The notes under the pieces: generated by a model
What the model was told of the DNA's origin: nothing
What the model saw: only the letters and a program-made list of their open reading frames with translations
Database searches by the model: none
Program-made: the position numbers and the translations under genes
DNA from: Meconema thalassinum
Lineage: Eukaryota; Arthropoda; Insecta; Orthoptera; Tettigoniidae
Direction of reading: 5' to 3'
NCBI GenBank assembly: GCA_946902985.2
Contig: OX336390.1
Span: 529,436,861-529,500,860 of the forward strand
DNA length: 64,000 nucleotides
Shown here: positions 1 through 8,135 of the stretch, piece after piece
How positions within the stretch are numbered: the stretch's first letter is position 1
Layout of the letters: every line of letters begins with the position of its first letter

Positions 1-393
1 TGGCACTGACCTCAGAAGGAACATAGTAACAAAAGGGGGAGAAAGGGAAAAACCAGTCTCGTCCAGTTAACACCCGGGTTAGTCGACTATAACTGGTACC
101 AGAGCGAACACGAAACTGCTTGAAGTCCCAGTTAGGAAGACACCCGGATAAGTATCAGCCTGTAGTCTATTATTACAGTATAACCATAGTTGATTTTGTA
201 TAACCATATAATCACCCCGGACAGACAAATTCCAGATTTTTATCACCACTTTAGAATTTCACCTAACATTAGATATACCACATTTAGCATACACTGACAG
301 TTGCATTACCAACACTGCAACTAAATAATTGTACATATTGTATATATTTATCACCTGTATTCTCAAACATAGATGCTATAGCCTAAGTGTAAT
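1..393. other. No recognised gene; AT-rich lead-in
   Basis: No coding region or repeat that I recognise. The part from about 290 on is AT-rich and leads into the hammerhead-like motif at 394. It may be the upstream part of a Penelope-type terminal repeat, because a short stretch around 360-380 resembles the sequence upstream of the motif at 20257. Confidence 0.4.
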
Positions 394-434
394 GGATCTG
401 ATGATGATCGCTTGACGATCGAAACTGGTCATCC
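394..434 (+). ncRNA. Variant hammerhead ribozyme-like motif, copy A
   Basis: Seen: CTGATGA core at 398-404, one extra T at 405, stem II GATCG (406-410) and CGATC (416-420) with loop CTTGA, GAAAC at 421-425, a two-base loop, then GTC (428-430) as the predicted cleavage triplet. Stem I is GGAT (394-397) with ATCC (431-434). Small hammerheads with a nearly absent stem III are known from Penelope-like retroelements, where they cut the element RNA at its 5' end and may act as dimers. The base between the core and stem II recurs in every copy in this window. Whether this copy is active cannot be told from sequence. Confidence 0.7.
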
Positions 435-570
435 TAGTGTATTTATTAATCTCATGTAATTTATTTCAGGATTAGGGTATAACCCAGCTCTATTTGGGTA
501 CATTCGTGTTGACCGACTGAAAAGCACGAAACTTTTGTTTACTTAGGCAACACTGAAAAATGGCTTCAAA
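431..570 (+). mobile_element. Penelope-like repeat block downstream of ribozyme A
   Basis: This block is repeated at 45297-45405 (direct, partial), 45231-45285 (reverse complement of its end), 47824-47906 (reverse complement of its end) and, more weakly, 55930-56030. Homology to the 45 kb copy starts at 431, the base after the predicted hammerhead cleavage site. That is the expected 5' end of a Penelope-like transcript. The end of the block (about 509-570) carries the sequence found inverted at 45 kb. No reverse transcriptase or GIY-YIG endonuclease is visible, so the assignment to Penelope-like elements rests on the ribozyme and the inverted arrangement. Confidence 0.5.
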
Positions 571-1265
571 CCGCACAACACAGGTTAACACACAAATAAA
601 ACACGCACACACCCAAATGTCCACGATGTCACAGCCCTTATGCAACAGCAACAACAGCAAAGAAGCGAGAAAGCGCTACGTTCCAGCTTTTAAACTCCGA
701 GGGATGTTGACCAACCCAGCACATGGTCAAACTAATTGGCCTAGGTATGACTCGTGTGGTATTTTTGAGGCAGTAGTAGGTCGGAACGCGAGGTGACCTG
801 TTTTGGTATATCAGGATGGTCGAAGGGAACACGAGTTCTTCTTTCTTATCTGGACGCTGTAGGAATTCGCGGCAAAATGTTATTCTGAGGAGGTGTTATA
901 AGTCATTCTATGAGTGAAAATATTATTGTATAGTGTGTGTTAACTGGCCTGAAGACTAATCGACCGCACGAGGGCCATAATAAAATTGGTAAGAGTTCAG
1001 AAGTGGTGATTACTCTACGAAACTACTTAAATTAGCCGAAATGCCTTTTTTAATGGATGATAGTATTGTAGAAATGCTGTGGTAATAGATGTTTTCTCCT
1101 CCGTTGTCTATAACCCACCCACCATCCCCTTTTTAGATCACGACTTATATAGTAAAATTCCAGTTGTGTCCGCCATAATTCACGTGAATTATGGGACAAA
1201 TACAATATCGCCAACCCCACGCATACTCAACAATAATCTTTATCCGAATTAATGATTTTTGCCAC
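571..1265. other. No recognised feature
   Basis: Short open frames on both strands show no family resemblance and no repeat that recurs in the window. Confidence 0.4.
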
Positions 1266-1270
1266 GTTAG

Positions 1271-1960
1271 CTAGTACACTGACTTAGGAAATATCATGGG
1301 ACAGTCACCTAACAGCATGTGGGACTCTGGCAGCTCAACATATCGCAGAACATCAAAGCCCATTCCATACCAGGAACATGCCCCCCATAACAGAGACACC
1401 ACTTCCCTGGACCACACCTTCGAGGCAGGCGGGATCCATCGATTCATGTGGTCTGCACCACACACTGTGCCTCCCATCGGCATGGTGCAATTGAAATCAT
1501 GATTCGTCCGACCAAATCGCGTTACGCCATTGTTCCAGTGTCCACCCCTGGTGATTGGCGACAAATGCGCGTCGTTGTGTCGATGCCATTGGGTTAACAG
1601 TGGCACCCGTGTGCGGCGCTGGCTCCCATACCCCATGGAACCCATGTTCCTACAGATAGTCCACTGAGAGACGCGTCTAGCACGGCCTGTGTTGAATTGA
1701 GCCGCGAATTGTTGCACTGTTGCCCTTCTGTCACTATTGACAATCCGTCTCAGATGTCGCCAGTCACGGTCTTCGAGGGTAGCTGGACGGCCAGTGACAC
1801 CCACATTCAACCATTCACCACACACCCTGGACATGGTTGACTGTGTGAAGCCGAATTCCCGCACCACTGCCGAAATCGCACTTCACATCCATCGGGCACC
1901 GACCACCATACCTCGTTCGAACAGTGTCAGCTAAATATATAATCTCAGGCAGTGAACAAA
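1271..1960 (-). pseudogene. Tc1-like transposase, broken N-terminal part
   Basis: Remnant of a Tc1/mariner (IS630-Tc1) cut-and-paste transposase. The main open stretch (1271-1867, 198 aa) begins inside the paired helix-turn-helix DNA-binding region: residues 1-60 contain the VREFGF..STMSRV helix pattern, a GRP hinge and a second HTH with RRIV. Around residue 110 the frame slips: the WSDES-type block with the first catalytic Asp is read in another frame, and the VVWGACSWYGMG-type strand near residue 165 is back in frame. The second Asp and the Glu are absent, so the catalytic triad is incomplete. The coding sequence upstream of 1867 continues in other frames to about 1960. No inverted repeats were found. 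Clearly inactive. Confidence 0.75.
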
Positions 1961-2323
1961 AATCCAACCTTCTGGTCGGATGTTTGAGAGGTAGAGTCAG
2001 GTTTGACAAATACTTCTCCACAAGAGGCATTTTTATCACTAAAAGTTGATCCCACGTTTCTCACCACACGTATTTACTCCAGCTATTACAACAATATGGC
2101 GGAAGCTTTGCTTCTCGGGAGAGGCAGTAGATGGCACTCATATCGGCCCTCCCCACCCCCGACTCATGCAACCCACCTATTGGATAGAAGCAATGTGTAA
2201 AGTGACTTTCACAAACTGATCATGAGTAAGTCATAATAGTGATTTCCTTCCAAAATCCCTTCCCTCACCCGTCATGTAAAGAAAATAAATGGCCATTGGC
2301 TGCAATAATAAAATTATAATTAA
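1961..2323. other. No recognised feature
   Basis: Nothing recognisable between the transposase remnant and the Helitron terminus. Confidence 0.35.
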
Positions 2324-3480
2324 CTAGCTGTTACCCGCGGCTTCGCCCGCAATAACATTTGGAATCCCGTTATAACTTAGTTATATAAATTTTTCCTGTA
2401 GTGGAAGATAATGACGGCAACATGGAGCGTTGAAATTGGAAATCGGGTGCAATATACGACGGGGAGCTTTGATTTAATGCAGGTCCCCTAGCCTACTGCC
2501 CTGTCTATCAAGGGTGTTTTTAACGACTAAGCACTTCTCTGCAAACTACATTTCTGGTCTTTCTCTCAGGCTACAGAATGACTAAGCCACCAGAAAAACT
2601 GACTCTGGAGCATGCCACGTACAGTTGACCATGTGCGAAACAGTCACTTCCCAGATCCACACCAGCTACTTTTAAACTCTGCCCCTGAGCCATGTTAATT
2701 GTCGTGGCGTAGCAGACATTCAAAGGAAACTGCAGAGATGTTACAAAGGGCAGATGCAACGTGACTGAGGTTAAGAGGGAGCTTAAAGGCAGAATGCGCT
2801 GTGCCTCCACCATTCAGTAGGGTTGCTGCATAACTCGAGGTGGCGACTGCGATGGCTATGTTCTGTCGACTTCTAAATGTACTGAGAGGGAGATTAATCA
2901 GGAAAGGTTTTGCCAGTTCTCCTGGTGCATCAAAAAAAAAAAGAGCTGACCACATTCTGAAACAACACTTCGAACTATTACGTCATAGACCAATCTCTGC
3001 TTCTTGTTCAATTTTGGAACATTATCAGCTACCATTATGGACAACTTCATTGTGTCGTAAGATAGTTCACTGACATATTCTCGGTGAGCAACGACGGAGT
3101 CTTGTTCTCGAGAAGGTGACGGAAGTCCAAAGCGTTCCAGTTGTTGTCCAGTTTTAGTACTAAATCCTCAGGAAGTACCAGACACCTTTTGTAGATAACA
3201 CCCATGACCAGGTTGACATCAGCACACTGCCTCTGAACCTCTCTCACCACATCTTCCGCGAGGCTGTCCTTGTGGTTTCTTGATAGATTATTATGATGTA
3301 TAAAATATATGTTGTGGGCCAAACGCGAAAGGAGGGGGCATCTGTGAATGCCGCGGCAAGTTTGGAAATTATCTCCGATTTTGAACAATGTATTATTGTC
3401 GAACAGGCTCAGGCACATCACGATATGTTGAATAGATGCGTTCACAAATGCCTGTTTCACAACTTCGAAATTATGTTGTT
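2324..3480 (-). mobile_element. Helitron remnant (3' part), minus strand
   Basis: The minus-strand 3' terminus is seen: a GC-rich short hairpin (about 2335-2350) followed a few bases later by CTAG (2324-2327) and then T, the expected Helitron CTRR end inserted between A and T. The body carries a broken Pif1-type helicase. The 5' part, including the HUH Rep domain and the TC start, is missing, so this is a truncated rolling-circle transposon. The right boundary is set by the last recognisable helicase-region coding sequence. Confidence 0.75.
2571..3460 (-). pseudogene. Helitron Pif1-like helicase, broken
   Basis: Helitrons encode a RepHel protein whose C-terminal half is a 5'-3' SF1B helicase of the Pif1 family, needed for rolling-circle transposition. 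Three frames cover it. 3047-3460 (137 aa) is the linker upstream of the helicase, with the LAEDVVREVQRQ.ADVNLVMG block. 2695-2955 holds the Walker A region, F(F)DAPGELAKPFLIN, where the usual GGTGKT is damaged, then the ATLLNGGGTAHSAFKLPL block. 2571-2813 ends in the conserved motif INMAQGQSLKVAGVDL and QLYVACSRV. Most of the helicase between AFKLPL and the last motifs (Walker B to motif V) is deleted. Frameshifts plus the deletion make it dead. Confidence 0.85.
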
Positions 3481-3499
3481 GCTAATTCATAAAAGGGGC

Positions 3500-3830
3500 T
3501 TGAAATGTCTTGGTCATCAGTCCCATCCAGATGGGTGTGTGTTGAGCTTATCTGATAACCTGTATTCCTTTGATGACTGTGGTAGTGTGTGTAACTGTAT
3601 TAGTGACGGGGATGAGGTAGGTGCCCCAGTACTTGAAGTAAGATATTTGCCTGGAGGGAGTGCGGGAAAACCCTGGGAAAAACCACACTCAGGTGAGCCG
3701 TTGTCAGTGCCGGGATTCGAACATCCAATCTCCGGACTTACTGTTGCTGCCCTCGCGGAAGTGGTGCACGATTTAATGAGCACGGCTACGCCCGCCGCGG
3801 GGTTTGAAATTAAGAGGTGAAATGCATGTG
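3500..3830 (-). repeat. tRNA-derived SINE, antisense
   Basis: The minus strand has a tRNA-like head: an internal promoter B box (GGTTCGAATCC type) lies as its complement near 3713-3723, with a degenerate A-box-like stretch near 3780-3795. The plus-strand 'gggaaaaccctgggaaaaac' area (about 3662-3690) corresponds to the conserved SINE body that follows the head in other families here. Ends are approximate. Confidence 0.55.
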
Positions 3831-4084
3831 TGATTCTACACTTTTTTCCTCCATGTGACTGCTCCATAACAATACATAACAGCAGAATACTAATACAGTA
3901 GAAGTAATTCTGGTGATGGAATTCAAAACATCTATCCACGTACAATGCGAAAAATAATAGTGAGAGTCTTCCCTATAGAACGGAGATTTGCCGGCCCGTG
4001 TGACGCGTGGAGAGCATTGAGTCAGCGCCAGCTAACTAGCATCTACCGTTACACAACAGCGAGTTGGGAATCATCGTATGCGGT

Positions 4085-4245
4085 CATAGCTTGCCAAGGT
4101 AGGTGAGTGGATAGCGTGTCGGTCTACTAACCCCGAGATTGCAGGTTCGCTCCTGGCCGTGGTAAGTGATTATTGAAAGGCGGCAAAAATACGACACGCA
4201 TGTCATACGATGTTGGCATGTCAAAGAACCCATTTGAAGTCAGTA
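4085..4245 (+). repeat. tRNA-derived SINE head
   Basis: A tRNA-like 70-base head from about 4090 with a B box at 4144-4154 (one mismatch to GGTTCRANNCC) and an A-box-like segment near 4102-4113. The tail continues to about 4245 and is not shared with the other SINE copies in the window. Confidence 0.5.
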
Positions 4246-4660
4246 GGCCGTGTTCATAATGGCAACATTATTTTCGGGAGTTTCCGCCAACACAAAGTTC
4301 CTCATTTCTCTACTAGAAAGCGCTATAGTGTTCAAGGAGCTTAGATATCCAACCTCCTTGACATTCATAGTGATTCAAGGAAAAACGAAATTCGACATGC
4401 AAGCTACCATCTGGGTGTCAAATACAAAGCTTGCACCCAGCACCCTAGGCCATACGATAAAAAAAAGTAGCATTGAGTACACTCTCAGCTGGCAAGATAC
4501 CTTAGTTCAGAGAGTTGAGACGTGTGGTGAAGTACTGTAGCCTGTTTCGTATCCCGTGAACATGGTTAAGCATTTAACAAAACATCGAATTTTCCTAGTG
4601 AAAACTTATCTTCTCAAGAAGTAAATGTGTTCGTATGTTTCACCGCCGTGCAATTTGTAC
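4246..4660. other. No recognised feature
   Basis: A 96-aa open frame (4250-4540, plus) is seen, but I recognise no family. The AGCACCCTAGGCCATACGATAA-type segment near 4438-4460 resembles the end of the SINE at 60409. Confidence 0.3.
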
Positions 4661-4661
4661 T

Positions 4662-4840
4662 TGTGGGGGAACCTCAATCAAAAGGTACACAGAAACAATC
4701 GGCGTACCCTGGAGGCTCTCGAGAACGAAATACTTGCGCCGATACGAAATATCAGTGAGGATGAATTACAGCGAGTGTAGCAAAACTTCCTACGTTGGTG
4801 CAATGTGTGTTTAGAAAATGAAGGACAGCATTTCCAGTAA
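4662..4840 (+). pseudogene. mariner/IS630-type transposase C-terminus, fossil
   Basis: Reading the plus strand from about 4662 gives a C-terminal transposase tail: a GNLNQKVHRN segment, then RRTLEALENEI, then ISEDELQRV, an in-frame TAG, and QNFLRRWCNVCLENEGQHFQ with a stop at 4838-4840. This matches the end of arthropod DDE-superfamily (mariner-like) transposases, where LWGYLK.KVY is followed by a helical region and a final GxHF/GxHI. The catalytic domain is not recognisable upstream. Too short and interrupted to be functional. Confidence 0.6.
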
Positions 4841-5029
4841 CTACTGTGAAATTCATGTAGGTAATTATGATTGTTATATACGTTAGAAAGTTGGTTACTA
4901 CTAGGAATTTAATCAAACTTGTAATTAATCATGCTACTGCTCATAATATTACTCTAGCCTGAACGTTATCAGTTACCAGTTATTTCACAACTCTGGTCCA
5001 TTTTCGTACAATGTCTACGCCTCAATTAC

Positions 5030-5485
5030 ATATTTTGAGCTTCTATGCCCAAGATCGCGGGTTCATACCCGGCCGAAGCCGTCGCATTTTTAAGAGCGTT
5101 AAAAATCCCTCGGTATGCATTCCTTCGGAGGGGAAGTAAAGCCATCGGTCCCTTGTCATAGATTTATGGCATGTAAAATAACCCTCCACTAATTACACTT
5201 GTGGAAGCTAAAATTTGTAGGTTAGTTTGATAACGTTCGCCGCCGGATGCTGACTGCGATGGCATTTAGTAGCCACGTCCTCAGCTAAGTGTCGTGGACG
5301 GTAGCATTTGGTAGCAAAAGTAGGAACTACTTGAAAATATTAATCGTCTGCAGTCCTTCTACCTGAATCACAGATAACACACACTAATATATCCATCACA
5401 ATTAACATCGGTTATCAGACAGATTCTACACACACCCAAAGTACACGGGCTACATGACCGCGTTGTCGCAACTACATATTTTACA
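5030..5485 (+). repeat. SINE family S1 copy, 5' head truncated
   Basis: Shares the body and most of the tail with the complete copy at 62820-63340. The B box is at 5060-5070; the body contains the 'ccttcggaggggaagtaaag' block (about 5123-5142); the tail has the 'cccaaagtacacggg' block ending in the TTGTCGCA segment at about 5462. The first 30 or so bases of the tRNA-like head are missing, and the tail stops before the usual CTAAACTAAGGAACC end. Confidence 0.8.
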
Positions 5486-5731
5486 AGGATTTCCCATGAA
5501 GGTGTGACCTAATTATGATGATGAAGATCTAGTTCATTGATGTGTCAACACTTCAGTCTTGCTCAATGCAACCTTCATTACCGATTCGCGCACCAAGATA
5601 TGACTGCCTTGATGAATGTTAATTGAAGTATGAAAGACGCGACTTGGTCTCTGTACGTGACAGCCTAAACAATGGCGGACTGTTTGTTCTCAAAATCAAG
5701 AAATACTAAGTAGCAGGAGGTGTATACATTC
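5486..5731. other. No recognised feature
   Basis: Nothing recognisable. Confidence 0.3.
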
Positions 5732-5746
5732 ATTAATAACAATAAC

Positions 5747-5777
<31 letters not shown>

Positions 5778-5778
5778 T
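5732..5778 (+). repeat. (AAT)n microsatellite
   Basis: About 14 AAT/AAC triplets. It directly precedes the RTE-like coding fragment. Confidence 0.9.
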
Positions 5779-5784
5779 AATATG

Positions 5785-6470
5785 GGAGGGTAAAGGTCAC
5801 GAAACAGTTTAAATACCTCGGAGAGATCATTAGCAACAATGGAATGTACAAAGAGTAAATAGAAAACAGAAGACTTAAACTAGAAAAACTCAACTTCTCC
5901 ACTGAAAATATATACAACAACAAGAACCACTCCCTTAATGCCAAACTAAAACACTACAATGCTGTGGTAAAAACGGCAATATTGATGAAACCTGGGAAAG
6001 CTTCTGAAGATTGAAAGGAGGATATTGAGGAGGATTTACGGCCCAAAAGTGGTACAGGGAACCTACAGACTAAGATCAAACCAGGAGATATATGAAAGGG
6101 TGGAAGACCTGGAAACAACAATTAGGAAAAGACGTTTACGTTTCTATGGACATATAGTTAGAATGGATCCAACAAGAATAAATAAACAAATTTTTGATAA
6201 AATATAAGAGTATAATCTGAAGAGCCAAGGTGATTACACCAAGCAGATGAAGGAAGAACTCCGGAGGCTAGGAGGCTAGGAATTACAGATGACGACTGTC
6301 GAGACAGAACACAATTCAGGAAATACTTTCTAACATAAAGGTTCTTGTGTGAGAAAAGAGAGAACGCAGGGGTGGAAGATGGACAGCAGAGAGAAAGGCG
6401 CAACACTCTGAATGAATGAAGGAAGTGTGGAGGAAGAGAAAGGAAGAAAGAACTATGAGAAGGAAATAAA
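5785..6470 (+). pseudogene. RTE-like LINE, reverse transcriptase C-terminal fragment 1
   Basis: C-terminal part of a non-LTR retrotransposon RT polyprotein. At 5790-5830 the frame reads a KQFKYLGEIIS segment, the strand that follows the palm domain. At 6025-6207 (60 aa) it reads RRIYGP, EIYERVEDL, then IRKRRLRFYGHIVRM, a typical 3' end of RTE-type ORFs. Stops and frameshifts break it in several places, for example near 5857 and after 6207. The catalytic FADD block is not present, so this is a 5'-truncated dead copy. No poly-A tail is clear. A second related fragment starts at about 6527. Confidence 0.75.
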
Positions 6471-6499
6471 ATGATATTTGCGTGGTCCTTAGTTTTGGC

Positions 6500-6880
6500 C
6501 GATTCGCATAATGTAATAAAATAATAATGATGGACACCATACGCAAAAGAAGACTCTCCTTTTATGGATATTTAACACGAATGAGCTCCGGAAGATTGTC
6601 CAATCGAATATGTGCCAACCTTGTGAGAAAGAAAACCAAAGGGATCTGGTTTACAGAGTTGGAGAAATACCTACAAGATCTGGGGATATCACATGAGGAT
6701 ATCTTGGAACGTGACTATTTGAAAAAGAAACTTTGGGAATTAAAGAATTTTCAGCCAAAACCCATTTTGAAAACCGGCAAGAAGTGGACCGAAGAACGAA
6801 AAGAAGCTCAGCGAAGAAGAATGCGCGAACACTGGGCCAATGTGAAAGAACGAGGGAAAAGGCAGTTGAAATAACGTGGC
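6500..6880 (+). pseudogene. RTE-like LINE C-terminal fragment 2
   Basis: 115-aa open frame at 6527-6874 with the IRKRRLSFYGYLTRM signature at residues 4-18, then SNRICANLV, a WFTELEKYLQDLGIS segment and a highly basic C-terminus rich in R, K and E. This is the same protein end as the fragment at 6025 but a different, longer variant, so two related LINE 3' ends lie head to tail about 300 bp apart. It has no catalytic motifs. Confidence 0.75.
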
Positions 6881-7261
6881 CATAGAAGACTGAAACGATT
6901 ATTTTAAAAAAACGTAACAGACAAAAAGTTATCGGACAGACCTCGTTTCAGATCACTGGTGAACAAACATCATTTTGCTGCAAACCGACGGATAGCAGAA
7001 AGGAAGAAAAATCATAGTGAGAGAATGAAGAGTTTTTGAGAAGAGAAGAAGGGTAATTCAAATCCATCTGTGAAATAGGTTCAATCGCGCTCCTTAGTTG
7101 GGCATAACGTTGTAAAACAATTAGGTTGTATACATAAAACGATAAGGTGTATGGTTCACAAAACTCAAGCTCTGAAACTAAAGGAAGTTAGAAGGTGCGG
7201 TTTGTGCCAAAATCTACCAAATCATCCCAATAGTAAAGAAAAATCTTGCATTTCTTGAAAC
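6881..7261. other. No recognised feature
   Basis: Possibly the 3' untranslated part of the preceding LINE fragment; nothing else recognised. Confidence 0.3.
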
Positions 7262-7284
7262 GTCAACGGAAATATGTTTATATG

Positions 7285-7545
7285 TTTGAGCCCGCATAAC
7301 AATAAAGCGAGGCGGGTGGTCTATACACATGAGGTGCCTTACAAGTAACCGATCGTGCATTCAAAAGTAAGAGTTACCTGCAACAGTAACGAATTGTAAT
7401 CTATCGTCAATTTGTTTAAAAAGTGCCTTTAAACAAATAAGAAGCCCATATAACGTTATAGCCGGGCGGGTTGTTTATGCACATGCGAGATTTCTCGCAC
7501 AGGTTTCCTAGTAATAATATTAATATTAATAATAATATAATAACT
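7285..7545 (+). repeat. Imperfect tandem duplication, about 160 bp apart
   Basis: The segment GCCC(A/G)(C/T)ATAAC...GCGGGTGGT(C/T)TAT.CACATG near 7290-7332 recurs near 7446-7488. Both are followed by an acidic-looking AT-rich spacer. The pair reads as a diverged tandem duplication. Confidence 0.55.
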
Positions 7546-7888
7546 ATAACTATACCGTATGTTACTTACTGAACTTCTTGTTTCCCCTACGGGGACAATA
7601 TACAGCCAGTTACAATCAACAATTCTGTTAACTGGTATTGAAGAATACCGACAGAGGGGTCAGGGCCAAGCAAAAATAATCGGTGGCGAGAGAGAATTGC
7701 CTTCGGATATCCCCCATCGACAGTTCGATTACATTCACCATCCTTCCACAGGTTTGTTCTCCATTATGGTCTTTAAACATTTTATGGATATCAACGACTT
7801 TTCAATATCAACCCTGAGAAATTGAGTTGAATGTTCTGTGGAGTCAACATAGCTCGTACTTGTCTCTCAATAACAGTTGTCAATTGTC
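7546..7888. other. No recognised gene
   Basis: An 88-aa open frame (7559-7825) shows no recognisable family. This may be the body upstream of ribozyme-like motif B. Confidence 0.3.
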
Positions 7889-7892
7889 AATT

Positions 7893-7931
7893 ATGCTGAG
7901 GAAGGCCACAATATGGTTGAAACTAGTACAT
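7893..7931 (+). ncRNA. Variant hammerhead ribozyme-like motif, copy B
   Basis: CTGAGGA (7896-7902), one extra A (7903), stem II GGCCA (7904-7908) with TGGTT (7914-7918, two G-U pairs), loop CAATA, GAAAC (7919-7923), two-base loop, GTA (7926-7928). Stem I is ATG (7893-7895) with CAT (7929-7931). It has the same layout as copy A, including the extra base. Confidence 0.6.
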
Positions 7932-7984
7932 TAGGGAACTTCTAGTATTGACTTTATTGACTTTTGATGGATCATTGTGTATTT

Positions 7985-7992
7985 ATTCATTA

Positions 7993-8023
<31 letters not shown>

Positions 8024-8028
8024 TTCTA
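7985..8028 (-). repeat. (ATT)n/(ATTT)n, likely LINE 3' tail
   Basis: Triplet run followed by a tetranucleotide run. On the minus strand it follows the end of the RLE-type LINE ORF (stop near 8136), so it is probably that element's 3' tail. Confidence 0.7.
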
Positions 8029-8135
8029 TTCACCATTACAAACATGGGTTACTCGAAAGCACGGGTTAAACCAATACATATCATGTATATACAAAATATA
8101 GAGTTCATTATCACTCATTCAATAGCCAGGAAGGA

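Noticed and set aside
560..796. 78-aa open frame on plus strand
   Set aside because: No family resemblance; overlaps the end of a repeated block and an opposite-strand frame of similar size. Looks like chance.
3293..3820. 175-aa open frame on plus strand
   Set aside because: It runs across the Helitron helicase remnant and the antisense SINE, both explained on the minus strand.
7559..7825. 88-aa frame as a host gene
   Set aside because: No recognisable domain or splice context, and it is next to repeat-derived sequence.
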